Below, piece after piece: positions 35,017 to 44,950 of a stretch of DNA of 64,000 bases. The notes under the pieces were generated by a model. It was given only the letters and a program-made list of their open reading frames with translations, was not told the origin of the DNA and made no database searches. Made by a program: the position numbers and the translations under genes. This DNA is from Fischerella sp. PCC 9605. GTDB taxonomy: Bacteria; Cyanobacteriota; Cyanobacteriia; Cyanobacteriales; Nostocaceae. How positions within the stretch are numbered: the stretch's first letter is position 1; each line of letters starts with the position of its first letter. The DNA is taken from positions 554,390-618,389 of the forward strand of contig NZ_KI912149.1 in NCBI RefSeq assembly GCF_000517105.1, in the 5' to 3' direction.

Positions 35017-35502
35017 CCCGTATTATTTGGGTAATTGATTGAGCAGAGGAGGGTTTCAATAACTAGTGCAGTGCGGCAAAAATAACTACGCACTAAAAAA
35101 CTAAAAAGCTGACTATATAAGTTTTGCAACCCCTGCGGTTGGAAGTGTTGAGTATTGACACAGAAGTGGTAAGAAAAATGCTTGCCACTCAGTTTGTCTT
35201 GGCGCTTACTCTTGATGTTGTTCGATTTTCAACGGCGATCGCCGCAACAACACTTAAGCTCAAAATCTCGGCTATGGCGTTCACAATCACCCACTTTTCC
35301 CATACAAACAAGTTGCGCTCTCAAATGTAATGGTTCGAGATAATTTGCCTTAGCGCATTTGTGACAACACAAAACCGATTGTTAACGCTTAATTACACTG
35401 ACTTTTATACTAACCCTCTCGGGGATGGCACCGCATCCCCAGTCATGCGATCGCATGACTAGGATAAATTTTTGATGCTCTTTTGCCTACATGAGAAATA
35501 CA

Positions 35503-35631
35503 GCAACTGGGGAAGATTCGGCGGCGAAGTGGAGTGCGGGCGTGCGGGCTGCTACAATCGAGACTACCACCCACAAGTCTTCCTGCCCGTACCAGGCACC
35601 GCCGAATAAGGGCGCAGTGTTCCCCAGTTGC
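35503..35631. ncRNA. GC-rich rod-like structured RNA candidate
   Basis: Nested complementary arms: GCAACTGGGGAA (35503-35514) with TTCCCCAGTTGC (35620-35631); ATTCGGCGG (35516-35524) with CCGCCGAAT (35599-35607); GTGCGGGC (35534 or 35542) with GCCCGTAC (35585-35592); AGACT (35561-35565) with AGTCT (35576-35580). The 129-bp block is clearly richer in G+C than the surrounding AT-rich DNA. No SRP GGAA loop, tmRNA or Yfr1 motif was recognised, and strand is undetermined. A T run at 35650 follows on the plus strand. It lies between the convergent ends of hgdD and the OmpR regulator. It could also be a repeat element rather than an RNA gene. The rest of the 35017-35720 gap holds a GTCATGCGATCGCATGAC palindrome near 35441. 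Confidence 0.5.
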
Positions 35632-35720
35632 GTCAATGTTCCCAGTCCCGGTTTTTTGTTAACGATCGCTTGACTTTCAAGACAGTCGCTACAATTTAAG
35701 GTTTACTTTATAAATCATCT

Positions 35721-36419
35721 CTAAATAGAATCTGCTGAAGAAGTGCCAAAGCGGTATCCTTTACCATAGACGCTATGAATTAGAGGTGTTTCACCAGTTA
35801 ACTCTATTTTGCGTCGCAGCAAACGCATCAAAGCAGCAATGACATTACTACTAGGTTGTTCGTCATCTTGCCATAAATGTTGCATAATCTGAGCGTGAGT
35901 CAGCAGCTTGCCAGTGTTTTCCATTAAGTATTGCAGCAGCTGGCTCTCTTTTTCAGATAGTTCAATTATCCTTCCTTGTCGATATGCTACTTGGTTTTCT
36001 GGGTCGAGTTCTAGATCCGCTACCGTCAAGCGACCTGTGGGTGTACCAGGCGTCTCTCGACCAAAACGTCGCAACAAAGCCCGGACTCTTGCCAATAACT
36101 CCCGCAATTCAAAGGGTTTGATTAAATAGTCATCCGCACCAGCATCTAAACCTTCGACTCGGTCATCGAGAGTATCTTTGGCAGTGAGAAACAGTACTGG
36201 CGTCGTAACGCCTTGACGGCGCAATTCCTGACAAATCTCCAGTCCCGTTTTTCCAGGAAGCATCCAATCTAAAATCAATAAGTCATAATTGCCTGTTTGT
36301 GCCAACTGGCTACCACTTGTACCATCATAAGCAGCATCAACACTGTATCCCTCCCGAGTTAACACCCGACTCAAGGGGTCAGTCAGTTCAATTTCATCAT
36401 CAACTACCAAAATTCGCAT
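35721..36419 (-). CDS. OmpR-family response regulator
   Basis: 232 residues. Receiver 1-120 (VVDDEIE, phosphoacceptor in LLILDWMLPGKTG about D51, LFLTAKD, IKPFELRELLARVRALLRR) and C-terminal winged helix (130-225, HAQIMQHLWQD ... IHSVYGKGYRF). It is of the RppA-like cyanobacterial type, but the sequence alone does not fix the orthologue. No cognate kinase lies next to it. It is divergent from hisG, with 67 bp between starts. Confidence 0.93.
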   Translation of the reverse strand: MRILVVDDEIELTDPLSRVLTREGYSVDAAYDGTSGSQLAQTGNYDLLILDWMLPGKTGLEICQELRRQGVTTPVLFLTAKDTLDDRVEGLDAGADDYLIKPFELRELLARVRALLRRFGRETPGTPTGRLTVADLELDPENQVAYRQGRIIELSEKESQLLQYLMENTGKLLTHAQIMQHLWQDDEQPSSNVIAALMRLLRRKIELTGETPLIHSVYGKGYRFGTSSADSI

Positions 36420-36486
36420 GATCAGCCATCAGTTTTTAGCTATCAGCTTTCCTGTATTATTATCATGCTGACCGCTGACGCTATTT

Positions 36487-37131
36487 ATGCTTACTGTTGC
36501 ACTGCCAAAAGGTGAACTTCTCAAACATAGCATCAAACTTCTACAAACTGTAGGGTTTGATTTTAGTGCTTTTTTAGACTCAGGTAATCGGCAACTGCAA
36601 ATTACTGATACCAATGGAAAAGCGAAAGGACTATTAGTAAGAGCGCAAGATGTGCCGGTTTACGTAGAGTATGGTCAGGCACAACTGGGTATTGTTGGTT
36701 ACGATGTGCTGCGGGAAAAAAAGCCGCAAGTAGCACATTTGGTTGATTTAAGGTTTGGCTATTGTCGGATGTCGGTAGCGGTAAAGCAATCAAGTTCTTA
36801 CCGATCGCCCTTAGATTTACCCGCACATGGTAGAGTTGCTTCTAAATATGTAAACTGTGCACGTGAATATTTCCACAGTCTGGATTTACCCGTGGAAATC
36901 GTGCCACTATATGGTTCTGTGGAATTAGGGCCAATTACAGGCATGTCTGAGGCAATTGTAGATTTGGTTTCTACAGGGCGGACACTGCGCGAAAATGGTT
37001 TGATGGAAATTGCGGTGCTGTATGAAAGTACGGCGCGGTTGATTGCCCATCCTTTGAGTTATCGCCTGAATACAGATAATCTCAGCGATTTGATTGACAA
37101 ATTGCGCCAAGCGACATTGGCGGAGGTATAA
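36487..37131 (+). CDS. hisG: ATP phosphoribosyltransferase, short form
   Basis: 214 residues, the HisG-S length without the C-terminal regulatory domain. Begins [18 protein letters not shown]; contains the PRPP loop [27 protein letters not shown]. It catalyses the first step of histidine synthesis (ATP + PRPP). HisG-S enzymes need the HisZ subunit, which is not in this window. Followed by a hairpin repeat at 37143 that may serve as terminator. Confidence 0.97.
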   Translation: MLTVALPKGELLKHSIKLLQTVGFDFSAFLDSGNRQLQITDTNGKAKGLLVRAQDVPVYVEYGQAQLGIVGYDVLREKKPQVAHLVDLRFGYCRMSVAVKQSSSYRSPLDLPAHGRVASKYVNCAREYFHSLDLPVEIVPLYGSVELGPITGMSEAIVDLVSTGRTLRENGLMEIAVLYESTARLIAHPLSYRLNTDNLSDLIDKLRQATLAEV

Positions 37132-37142
37132 CACTGTATCCC

Positions 37143-37202
37143 TTTGTGCCTTGGTGTCTTAGTGGTTAATATGAGTTTGTTGTGAACCACCAAGACACAA
37201 AG
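37143..37202. repeat. TTGGTGTCTTAGTGG hairpin element, copy 2
   Basis: TTTGTGCCTTGGTGTCTTAG and GTGGTT face AACCACCAAGACACAAAG across a short loop. It lies 11 bp after the hisG stop. Same family as 25391-25462 and 39379-39439. Confidence 0.8.
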
Positions 37203-37205
37203 ACA

Positions 37206-37307
37206 CTAAGTACAGCTTTGTCTAAAATCGTAGCGTTTTTAAACGCAGAGGCTCGCAGAGTATTTCAGAATTGTATTCGCTACGAATTTATAAAATGTTG
37301 TACTAAG
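37206..37307. repeat. Inverted-repeat element, family E copy 1
   Basis: Ends CTAAGTACAG and GTACTAAG enclose text shared with 63530-63652 (ACAGCTTTG, TAAAATCGTAG, GTTTTTAAACGCAGAGG, CGCAGAGTATTTC, TTCGCTACGAATT). It follows the hairpin element directly. The rest of the gap to 37719 has a 72-codon ORF that I do not accept. Confidence 0.8.
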
Positions 37308-37719
37308 CAAAATCTTATTTGTACCACTCGTACTTTAACAAAGCTACAAAGCCTGCCAATGATATATAGTTGCTTGTTCAGATGCGTTTCAGATAGTTTA
37401 CCCATCTACCGTTTCTAAGTTGGCAGACAGTACAAGAGCGATCGCAAAACATGAACAAGCGTAAGGTGCTTTATGGTTGTTATGGCGCGATCGCTCCAAC
37501 TCAGCTTTTATCATACTGCTTACACTTCAGATTAATGGCTTGTCCGTACATTTCTAAGAACTCTCGCATCATAACTGTTGGTAAAACTGAACTTGTACCG
37601 ACACCTGCTCAAAACAGCCTTAACAAGCACCTCAGAGGGCTAAAGTTACCGTTTAGCGGTTGCAAGTAACCTTTGTAATTTCGCTGCAACGAGGTTGTTA
37701 GGCTGTGTCCATTAACCTT

Positions 37720-38049
37720 TCACATGCGTGTAAGAGCCGCTACCTTAGTCAGCTTATCTGTGTTCAATCCCTCTAATTCATCGAGATGTAGCCAACCCTC
37801 TTTGACCAATCTAGCAAAGACAAAGATGAGAACTGAATATCTGTAGTCGTACTTGCCATCTATCTCGTGTCTCCTTGCACTTAAGAAATCGTGTAACCGC
37901 CACATATCATCAAGCTCTGCAATCGTACTTGCTTTTGAGCGAACTTCCTCGATCAAAGCATTGATTTCTCGCTCATAGGCTTTCTCGAAGGCTTCTTGAG
38001 CTACCTTTTTCTCTGTCTTAGACCATTCAATGTCACTCACTTGCATCAT
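37720..38049 (-). CDS. frp: Fluorescence recovery protein
   Basis: 109 residues. The FRP signature is unmistakable: MWRLHDFLSARRHEIDGKYDYRYSVLIFVFARLVKEGWLHLDEL, with W, R, D and R/F residues of the OCP-binding face. FRP dimer helices bind the C-terminal domain of red OCP and speed its return to the orange form. The gene lies 124 bp after ocp on the same strand, the usual arrangement. Confidence 0.96.
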   Translation of the reverse strand: MMQVSDIEWSKTEKKVAQEAFEKAYEREINALIEEVRSKASTIAELDDMWRLHDFLSARRHEIDGKYDYRYSVLIFVFARLVKEGWLHLDELEGLNTDKLTKVAALTRM

Positions 38050-38173
38050 TAACCCTACAATCTACGCGGTCACTTATTTTATGGGCTTACGCCATTTGCT
38101 CAGAATAAGGGAGCGCCCTTGATCGCAGAGCGCTCACACAATCATTCACGGTGTACTTACACTGAGCATTTCT

Positions 38174-39133
38174 CTAACGAACCAGATTTAAAAGTTCTTT
38201 GGGAGATGCCAGCAAATCAATTGCCACAAAGAAAATTTTGTTCTGAGGATTGAGCAAGAACCGCCAAGCCATATTCATTCCCACAGCAGCACCAAACCAA
38301 GGAGTTTGCACTTTGCCAGTGACTTTCACCTGGGTGTAACCATCTTCTACCGGTTCAGAAATCCCGCGTTCCGGAATTAACTTAAGGTTTTGGCATTCTT
38401 CCTTAAAAAACCGAAGGATGGCATCTTTCCCAACGATCGGTCTTTGGAAAGGAGGTTGCAGGGCACCGTCAGGGGTGAATAGTTCAATTAGTGCCTCAAA
38501 GTCATTGGCGTTCAAATTGTCCATGTAGCTCAGCACCGTTGGATTGGTAATGCCTTCGATAGTGACTTGAGTGCGCTGTGACGTCTGTTTGGGGGCAACA
38601 ACAGGTTCAGCAACTTTGGTATAGTCGCCCAGTTTGCTCGGATCAAACCCCATATCCACTACGGCATTGCGTAAGACCGTAATTTGTTGACCTTGATCCA
38701 GTTCTCTAACTGCTTGCAGTACCGCTGAAGCATTGGCAGAAAGCTGATAACCCGCTGGAATCGGAGCTACAATACCTTGATCCATCCATTGCCCAAGCTG
38801 ATACCAGAACCCTAGCTTGATATTTGGAGACCAAGTAGCGTAGGTACGGCAAATCGGTGTATCAGCGTGGTTTGCCAGGTCACACATAACCTGCGTTTGC
38901 TCAGAGAAAGTCATTTGCCGAATTTGATTCAAGGTTGCTTCTGCAAACTGCATACTAGCAGCCCCTGGAGCAGCAACTGTAATTGTCTTACCCATTTCAA
39001 GATAAGCGAACCAAGTCCATGCTAGTTGGTCTTCGGCACTGAGCTGATTGAATCTAGCGATCGTGGCTGGTACTGCATCAGCCGATAAAGTATTAGGGAA
39101 AATACTACGGGCTGAGTCAATAGTAAATGGCAT
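38174..39133 (-). CDS. ocp: Orange carotenoid protein
   Basis: 319 residues. N-terminal carotenoid-binding helical domain (about 1-165, FTIDSARSIFPNTLSADAVP, ICRTYATWSPNIKLGFWYQLG) and C-terminal NTF2-like domain (about 195-319). The Tyr and Trp that hold the keto-carotenoid are kept (VLSYMDNLNANDF, GMNMAWRFLL) as is the Arg of ITVLRN that contacts the phycobilisome. The protein is almost identical in layout to Synechocystis OCP (OCP1 type), consistent with frp next to it. It quenches phycobilisome energy under strong blue-green light. Confidence 0.97.
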   Translation of the reverse strand: MPFTIDSARSIFPNTLSADAVPATIARFNQLSAEDQLAWTWFAYLEMGKTITVAAPGAASMQFAEATLNQIRQMTFSEQTQVMCDLANHADTPICRTYATWSPNIKLGFWYQLGQWMDQGIVAPIPAGYQLSANASAVLQAVRELDQGQQITVLRNAVVDMGFDPSKLGDYTKVAEPVVAPKQTSQRTQVTIEGITNPTVLSYMDNLNANDFEALIELFTPDGALQPPFQRPIVGKDAILRFFKEECQNLKLIPERGISEPVEDGYTQVKVTGKVQTPWFGAAVGMNMAWRFLLNPQNKIFFVAIDLLASPKELLNLVR

Positions 39134-39378
39134 ATTATACCTAACCTTACTAGATTTGCAACTGGCTAAAAGATAGAATTCAGAGCATTTGGGCGATATA
39201 ACATCGCCTCTCGAATATTAAAATATCATGAAAGTTATAAATAATTAATAAAAATTTACATGCCTTTCAAAAAGATCTCTTCGTCTAATGGCAGTCAGGA
39301 TCAAATATATAGCTGTGTAATTGTGCGATCGCTCCGTGTTAATTCCTGTGATTGATTGAATGAATAAATACCTAAATC

Positions 39379-39439
39379 TTTGTGCCTTAGTGTCTTGGTG
39401 GTTAATATCAGCGTATTTCTTACCAACCAAGACACCAAG
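39379..39439. repeat. TTGGTGTC hairpin element, copy 3
   Basis: TTTGTGCCTTAGTGTCTTGG followed by TGGTTAATAT and the facing arm AACCAAGACACCAAG. It lies in the 342-bp gap between cydB and ocp; the rest of that gap is AT-rich and is presumably the ocp promoter, with no other gene. Confidence 0.75.
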
Positions 39440-39475
39440 TAAAATGAAAATTGCTGCATCAAAAACTCTTGTTAA

Positions 39476-40489
39476 TTATTCCCCATAGTGTCCGCCAGTC
39501 ACCTTACCCCGGAAGACAATGTACTGATAGATGTTGTAGAACAACATCACGGGAATCAACGCACCAATGAAAATAATCATGAAGACAAGCGCACTGGGAT
39601 CGGCGGCGGCTTCATAAATAGTGATTTGAGTAGGAATGATGTAGGGGAACACAACCATTGCCAACCCAACGAACGTGAGCAAAAACAGCAGAATTGTCCA
39701 GATAAAAGGCGCTCTTTCTCGTTTGCGAAACAGACTTCTAATTAGTAGCGAAATGAATAAAACTCCCAGTAACGGAATCAGCGCAAAAATGTAAACTTGC
39801 GGACGATGAAACAAACGCTCTCTGGCGTACTCATAAAATATCGGAGTTCCAATCGTAATCAAAATGGCTCCGATTAACGTTGTTACAGCCGCAATTTTGG
39901 CTGTTTTATAGTGGGTTTCCTGCAATTCGCCTGTAGTTTTCCAAATCAAGTAAGTTGAACCAATCAGGACGTAACCTTGAATCAGCGTCAAAGCCACCAA
40001 TACAGTCTGCCAACTTAACCAATCCCAAGTCGTACCAATAAACTGACCTGCTTCATTTACCTGAATTCCCTTCAGTACACCGCCAAGGGCAAATCCTTGA
40101 CCCAATGCTGCCAGAAAACTCCCCGCGCCAAAGGCAAAGTTCCAAAATAATTTACGTTGGGCTTGTTCGCGAAACTCAAATGCTACGGCACGAAAAATCA
40201 GCCCAAACACCATCAAGATGATTGGGATGTATAAGGCATTGAGGATTGTGGCATAGGCGAGGGGAAATGCTCCAAACAAACCGCCTCCCATGAGAACTAA
40301 CCAGGTTTCGTTAGCATCCCAAACGTTACTCAAGCTGGTCATCAAAATGCCACGGCGTTCTTCGGTGGAAGCTGTCAGGGACAAGATTCCCACCCCTAAG
40401 TCAAACCCATCCAGCATGACATAGAGAAAAAGGAAAAGGGCTAAAATGCCGAACCAAACCTGTGGCAGAAAATAACTTAGCGTCTCCAT
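39476..40489 (-). CDS. cydB: Cytochrome bd-type quinol oxidase subunit II
   Basis: 337 residues, eight or nine TM helices. N-terminal YVMLDGFDLGVGIL and SNVWDANETWLVLMGGGLFGAFPLAYA are diagnostic of CydB. It pairs with CydA, whose gene ends 8 bp upstream. The oxidase reduces oxygen with plastoquinol, probably in the cytoplasmic and thylakoid membranes. Confidence 0.97.
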   Translation of the reverse strand: METLSYFLPQVWFGILALFLFLYVMLDGFDLGVGILSLTASTEERRGILMTSLSNVWDANETWLVLMGGGLFGAFPLAYATILNALYIPIILMVFGLIFRAVAFEFREQAQRKLFWNFAFGAGSFLAALGQGFALGGVLKGIQVNEAGQFIGTTWDWLSWQTVLVALTLIQGYVLIGSTYLIWKTTGELQETHYKTAKIAAVTTLIGAILITIGTPIFYEYARERLFHRPQVYIFALIPLLGVLFISLLIRSLFRKRERAPFIWTILLFLLTFVGLAMVVFPYIIPTQITIYEAAADPSALVFMIIFIGALIPVMLFYNIYQYIVFRGKVTGGHYGE

Positions 40490-40497
40490 ATAACCTC

Positions 40498-41940
40498 CTA
40501 TTGCTGTGCTTCTACGGGACGCTCATCTGGAACAAATTCACCAGGAGTCGTATCTACAGCGGGTTTGGTTTCCACACCCGGTATGGGCAGGTCTAGCCTG
40601 GGGCCCCTGCGGATAATGCGGCTACCAAAGTACAAGTAACCAATAAACAAAATGCTGTAAGTTACGGCAAAGGCAGTTAAAGACACGAGAACATTGGTAG
40701 CGGGTACATGGGAGGCTGAATCGGCTGTGCGGAGTAGCCCATAGACTGTCCAAGGTTGACGTCCTACACAGCGCACAATCCAACCCGAATCTACTGCGAT
40801 ATATCCTAAAGGAGCCGCAAAAATCCAGGCACGCATCAACCAACGCTGTTGGGCGATATTTTCCGCCGAGAGTTTACCACGTAGCCACTGTAGGGTACTC
40901 CAGAGCATTAACCCTGCCAATAAGAAGCCAATACCCACCATGATACGGAAAGAATAGTAAATTAGACCGACTAAATGAGGGCGATCCTCCGGTTTCCACT
41001 CCTTTAACCCACGCACAGGTGCCGATAGCTGTTGTTTGAGTTCCAAAAGGTATCCTAAGGCATTGGGGATGGCAATTTCCCAGTCATTCTTTTCTGTTTT
41101 TTCGTTAGGCAATGCCACAATACTCCAATTGGCAGATTGACCAGCCGGGATTGTGTCCCACTGGGCTTCCATTGCTGCCAGTTTTGAAGGTTGATAGTAA
41201 TACACTTGTTCGGCACTTAAATGCCCAATGTATATCTGCAATGGGGCAACTGCGATCGCTGCTGCTAAGGCAATCTTCAAAGCTTTAGAAAAGAAGGCTG
41301 GCTGACGATTGTTGAGAATGTACCAGGCACTTATTCCACCAATTACAAACAGTGAAGTCTCCAGTGTGGCAATAAACATATGCGACACACTAACCGCCAT
41401 GAACGGATTGAAAATCGCTTGAAAATAATCGTGAACGACAAATTTTCCATTTACCATTTCTCCACCCGTAGGTGTTTGCATCCAGGAACTTGCCGTCAAA
41501 ATCCACAAAGTTGATAGGTTGGCACCGACTGCAACCAGAATAGTAGAAACAAAGTGAATGATCGGATTAACTCGCTCCCAGCCAAACACCATAATGCCTA
41601 AAAAAGCAGCTTCTAGCATAAATGCCCAGGAAGCCTCAAAGCCAATCACACTGCCAAAAAAATTACCAACAGCTTCGGAAAACGGTGCCCAGTTTGTGCC
41701 AAACTGAAACTCCATCGGGATACCCGTAGCTACGCCAACGCCAAAATTAAGCAGATAGAGTTTTGACCAAAAGCGGGCATGGTAATAGTAATCTGGATTG
41801 CGGGTCTTTAGCCATATTCCCTCAACAATGGCTAGATAGATTGCCATACCTGTACTCAGCACAGGCCAAAGCATATGGAATATAGCTGTGAGCGCAAACT
41901 GCATGCGCGATAGCACCACTGTGTCAGACAAAAATTCCAT
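40498..41940 (-). CDS. cydA: Cytochrome bd-type quinol oxidase subunit I
   Basis: 480 residues. Haem-ligand helices (FALTAIFHMLWPVLSTGMAIY, GVATGIPMEFQFGTNW) and the GRQPW motif (RCVGRQPWTVYGLLRT) are present. The quinol-binding loop is short, as in the CioA-type rather than the long-loop E. coli type. Operon with cydB (8-bp gap). A cyanide-tolerant bd oxidase is commonly used to relieve plastoquinone over-reduction. Confidence 0.97.
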   Translation of the reverse strand: MEFLSDTVVLSRMQFALTAIFHMLWPVLSTGMAIYLAIVEGIWLKTRNPDYYYHARFWSKLYLLNFGVGVATGIPMEFQFGTNWAPFSEAVGNFFGSVIGFEASWAFMLEAAFLGIMVFGWERVNPIIHFVSTILVAVGANLSTLWILTASSWMQTPTGGEMVNGKFVVHDYFQAIFNPFMAVSVSHMFIATLETSLFVIGGISAWYILNNRQPAFFSKALKIALAAAIAVAPLQIYIGHLSAEQVYYYQPSKLAAMEAQWDTIPAGQSANWSIVALPNEKTEKNDWEIAIPNALGYLLELKQQLSAPVRGLKEWKPEDRPHLVGLIYYSFRIMVGIGFLLAGLMLWSTLQWLRGKLSAENIAQQRWLMRAWIFAAPLGYIAVDSGWIVRCVGRQPWTVYGLLRTADSASHVPATNVLVSLTAFAVTYSILFIGYLYFGSRIIRRGPRLDLPIPGVETKPAVDTTPGEFVPDERPVEAQQ

Positions 41941-42386
41941 AAATACTTCCCTTCACTGCTTGAACAGCTTATGTGTCAGGATCGTCACCCACTACATAAG
42001 CAGTGAATACTCTTGAGCGTGACAAACCTTTACAAATTTTTAATGTATGACTTGATGTCGTTAAAATCGGGGAAGGCGATCGCAGATATTGGATTTATTT
42101 GTATTCCACATTCAACTGGTCGCGATGCACGTGAGCTTTACTGGGGACTGGTGATTGGTGATTGGTGATTGGGAAAGAGCCTTGTTATAGTTCTTCCCCA
42201 ATCCCTTTTACGAAAGAGATAGTTGCGTCAGGCGATCGCACCTGCAAGACTCTGGCTTCGCTGTTTGCTAATTCTTGGCGAAAATTCAGTTTTATAAAGA
42301 TTTTTGGCTTTTTTTCTATTTTTCTCCCCAAAGTGCATAATTTGTTTTGTTCACACCAATCAGCAATACAGAAGGAAAGCTCTCAT

Positions 42387-42415
42387 GCTTAAATTTAAGC
42401 CTACCAGTTGGTAGG
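42387..42415. promoter_or_regulatory. Two adjacent palindromes upstream of the S8 protease gene
   Basis: GCTTAAATTTAAGC (42387-42400, perfect) abuts CCTACCAGTTGGTAGG (42400-42415, perfect). They lie 65-93 bp before the protease ATG, in a likely promoter position. The second contains TACCAG/TTGGTA, close to the hexamers near modA, which may be coincidence. The rest of the 539-bp divergent gap holds a GATTGGT STRR at 42146-42174 and nothing else recognised. Confidence 0.4.
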
Positions 42416-42479
42416 GTTTCGCATCATTTCGGGATAAATACACATCATTAATTTTTTGTCAATACTTAAGTTCTAATAT

Positions 42480-44501
42480 ATGACTAAAATCACTATCAAC
42501 GGTATATCGCTCGATCCAGAAGCCCAAAGAAGCGTGATGAATGCTACTGGTCTTATTAGTCCCGACAGTTCCCAGTCAAATTATATTCTCGTCCAAACAA
42601 CTCAACCGCTCAACCGAGACCAGAAAAATCAGCTAGCAGCTTTAGGGGCTGAAATATTAGAGTTCGTGCCAGAAAATACCTATATCTGTCGTTACGAACC
42701 CGCTAATCTCAATGCTATCCGAGATCTGCCGTTCGTCGAGTGGGCGAACGTCTATTTAGAAGGCTTCAAAATCGCACCTCAACTACGTACTGCTACACCA
42801 ACTAGAAACACAACAAATTTACTGGCTCTCGGCAGTGTGGACAGAGTCATTGCCCAACAGCCAAAACAAGTAACAGTCGTATTTCATAATAATGTTTCTA
42901 TAGACGAGGATCTGCGCGATCGCGTTGCTGCTGCTGCTAGACTCAACCCTGAAGATCTGCAATTTAGTGGCAATTCGGTGAGACTCACCGTTCAACCCCA
43001 GTATCTTGAGGAACTAGCAAACATCGATGAAGTGCGACACATTGAAGAGTTTGTTCCCCGGCAGCTTTTTAATAACGTGGCAATAGGAGTTATCAATGCT
43101 GATAAAACTCACACTACAGCCAATCTTCAAGGAGCTGGTCAAGTTGTCGCAGTAGCCGACACTGGTTTCGACAAAGGTTCAACCACAGACGTTCATCCGG
43201 CGTTCACAAACAAAGTCCTCAAGCTTTACCCTTTGGGGCGATCGACTGCTAACGATCCGAATGGACACGGTACTCATGTAGCTGGTTCGGTTCTTGGGGA
43301 TGGTAACTCGCCAACTATGGGCGGTTCAATTCAGGGAACAGCCCCAAAAGCTAAGCTAGTGCTTCAGTCTGTTCTGGATCGGCGGGGAGGATTAGGAGGA
43401 CTTCCCAGCGATTTGAACGACTTATTCAAAGTACCTTACGAGAATGATGGAGTTCGCGTTCATACAAATTCCTGGGGGGCTCCAACACGCGGGCTATACG
43501 ATACATCATCTCGACAAGTAGACCAATTCGTTTGGACTCATCGAGATATGGTCATCTGCTTTGCAGCAGGTAACGAAGGTATTGACAGAGATGGCAATGG
43601 GGTCATCGATAACGGCAGTATCGGTTCACCTGGAACGGCAAAAAATTGTATCACAGTTGGAGCCACAGAAAATCAAAGACCAGACCAATCGAAACCATAT
43701 AGAACCTTGGGTCGCTATACAGTCGATCCCATCGCCTCTGATGGATGGTCTGATAACCCGGAAGGTTTAGCCGCTTTCAGCAGCCGAGGGCCGACTCAAA
43801 ATCAGCGCATTAAGCCAGATATTGTCGCTCCTGGAACAGCTATTCTCTCGGCAGCTTCGCGAGATGCAAGACCCAATTCGTTCTTTGGCACATCCACAGA
43901 CCGCCTCTATACTTTTTCGGCGGGAACCAGCATGGCTACACCTTTGGTAGCAGGCTGCGCGGCGGTCGTAAGAGAGTATTTTCTCGCTCAACATAGCCAC
44001 CAGCCTAGTGCAGCTCTTGTCAAGGCAATGCTGATCAACGGATCAAAAGATATCTCAGGTCAATACGTTCCTTCTGAAGCGGGAGAGATTCCCAACTTTG
44101 CGGAAGGATTTGGTCGGGTTGATTTAGCAGCAACTGTAGGGCCAAGGGGCGAGAATGAACAGGTTATCTTTAAAGACGAAAACACAGAACTTGATACTGG
44201 CGAAGAGGAAAAAACTGAAGTAGAACTCAGTGAATCCATCTCTCATCTCAAGGTCACGTTAGTATGGACTGATTACCCCGGCGAGGCACTTCAGAGTGAT
44301 TTGGATTTGATTGTGCGAACTGCGGATGGTCAGGAACGACATGGAAATATACCACCGACATCAACAGAGTTTGATCGGCTAAATAATGTCGAACAGATTA
44401 TTTGGAGCGATATACCTGCTGGGAAGGTTGAGATATTGGTGCGTGCCTATCGAGTTCTATATCCACAATCTTACGCATTGGTTGTGCGAACTTCTCTCTA
44501 A
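42480..44501 (+). CDS. Subtilisin-family (S8) serine peptidase
   Basis: 673 residues. Catalytic Asp (AVADTGFDKG, about 226), His (NGHGTHVAGSVLGDGN, about 265) and Ser (FSAGTSMATPLVAGCA, about 484), with oxyanion Asn in FAAGNEG. Residues 1-195 form a long propeptide-like region (LNRDQKNQLAALGAEILEFV; PQYLEELANIDEVRHIEE) resembling two inhibitor I9-like units. A C-terminal beta domain (575-673, LKVTLVWTDYPG) resembles a P or CUB-like module. No signal peptide is visible, so it is either cytosolic or exported by an unrecognised route. Upstream palindromes suggest regulated expression. Confidence 0.93.
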   Translation: MTKITINGISLDPEAQRSVMNATGLISPDSSQSNYILVQTTQPLNRDQKNQLAALGAEILEFVPENTYICRYEPANLNAIRDLPFVEWANVYLEGFKIAPQLRTATPTRNTTNLLALGSVDRVIAQQPKQVTVVFHNNVSIDEDLRDRVAAAARLNPEDLQFSGNSVRLTVQPQYLEELANIDEVRHIEEFVPRQLFNNVAIGVINADKTHTTANLQGAGQVVAVADTGFDKGSTTDVHPAFTNKVLKLYPLGRSTANDPNGHGTHVAGSVLGDGNSPTMGGSIQGTAPKAKLVLQSVLDRRGGLGGLPSDLNDLFKVPYENDGVRVHTNSWGAPTRGLYDTSSRQVDQFVWTHRDMVICFAAGNEGIDRDGNGVIDNGSIGSPGTAKNCITVGATENQRPDQSKPYRTLGRYTVDPIASDGWSDNPEGLAAFSSRGPTQNQRIKPDIVAPGTAILSAASRDARPNSFFGTSTDRLYTFSAGTSMATPLVAGCAAVVREYFLAQHSHQPSAALVKAMLINGSKDISGQYVPSEAGEIPNFAEGFGRVDLAATVGPRGENEQVIFKDENTELDTGEEEKTEVELSESISHLKVTLVWTDYPGEALQSDLDLIVRTADGQERHGNIPPTSTEFDRLNNVEQIIWSDIPAGKVEILVRAYRVLYPQSYALVVRTSL

Positions 44502-44630
44502 ATTACGTCTGATGTAAATTAAAACAGCAGGCAAAAATCATGTTTTGGAAATCGACCACAGATACACACAGATAAACACAGATAGATTATCCGTGTGTAC
44601 CCCCTTCATTCCCCCTACAAGAGGATACAA

Positions 44631-44770
44631 CTGGCGAATCAGGGGTATTACCCCTCATTGAAAATTTTTCGTCATTCCACTAGATGTACCAGACGCAAAA
44701 TTTCGCGTCTGGTACAAACCAATTAAACCAATTTGTGGGCTGGGGGTCAGACCCACCATTTGCCAACAAC
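44631..44770. repeat. Inverted-repeat element, family F copy 1, with nested palindrome
   Basis: Left end CTGGCGAATCAGGGGTATTA, right end GGGTCAGACCCACCATTTGC then CAACAAC, matching the element at 45135-45221. A 30-bp GTACCAGACGC...GCGTCTGGTAC palindrome (44686-44715) is inserted near the middle, so one repeat family sits in another. Confidence 0.75.
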
Positions 44771-44950
44771 ATCCTTACCAGAAGCAGGGGATCTGAGACT
44801 TTCAGACAGATTGCACAGATGATGAAAGAAATCAAAGCGATTTTGGAGCAGTGATAATGTTAGGTTTAAACGTTCGTGTATCGTCCCGTAGGGAATTTAA
44901 ACCTAATAAAATCCCGAAAATCTTAATTTTTGTGCTTTCAGCCGTGTAAA

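Noticed and set aside
35503-35631. SRP RNA, 6S RNA or tmRNA identity
   Set aside because: None of the diagnostic loop or tag sequences could be found, so only an unnamed candidate is reported.
35491-35673. 60-codon ORF
   Set aside because: It overlaps the GC-rich fold-back segment; the encoded protein is low complexity.
37451-37669. 72-codon ORF
   Set aside because: No recognisable features or ribosome binding site; lies in a repeat-rich gap.
42162-42392. 76-codon ORF upstream of the protease
   Set aside because: Begins in an STRR array and covers the probable promoter region.
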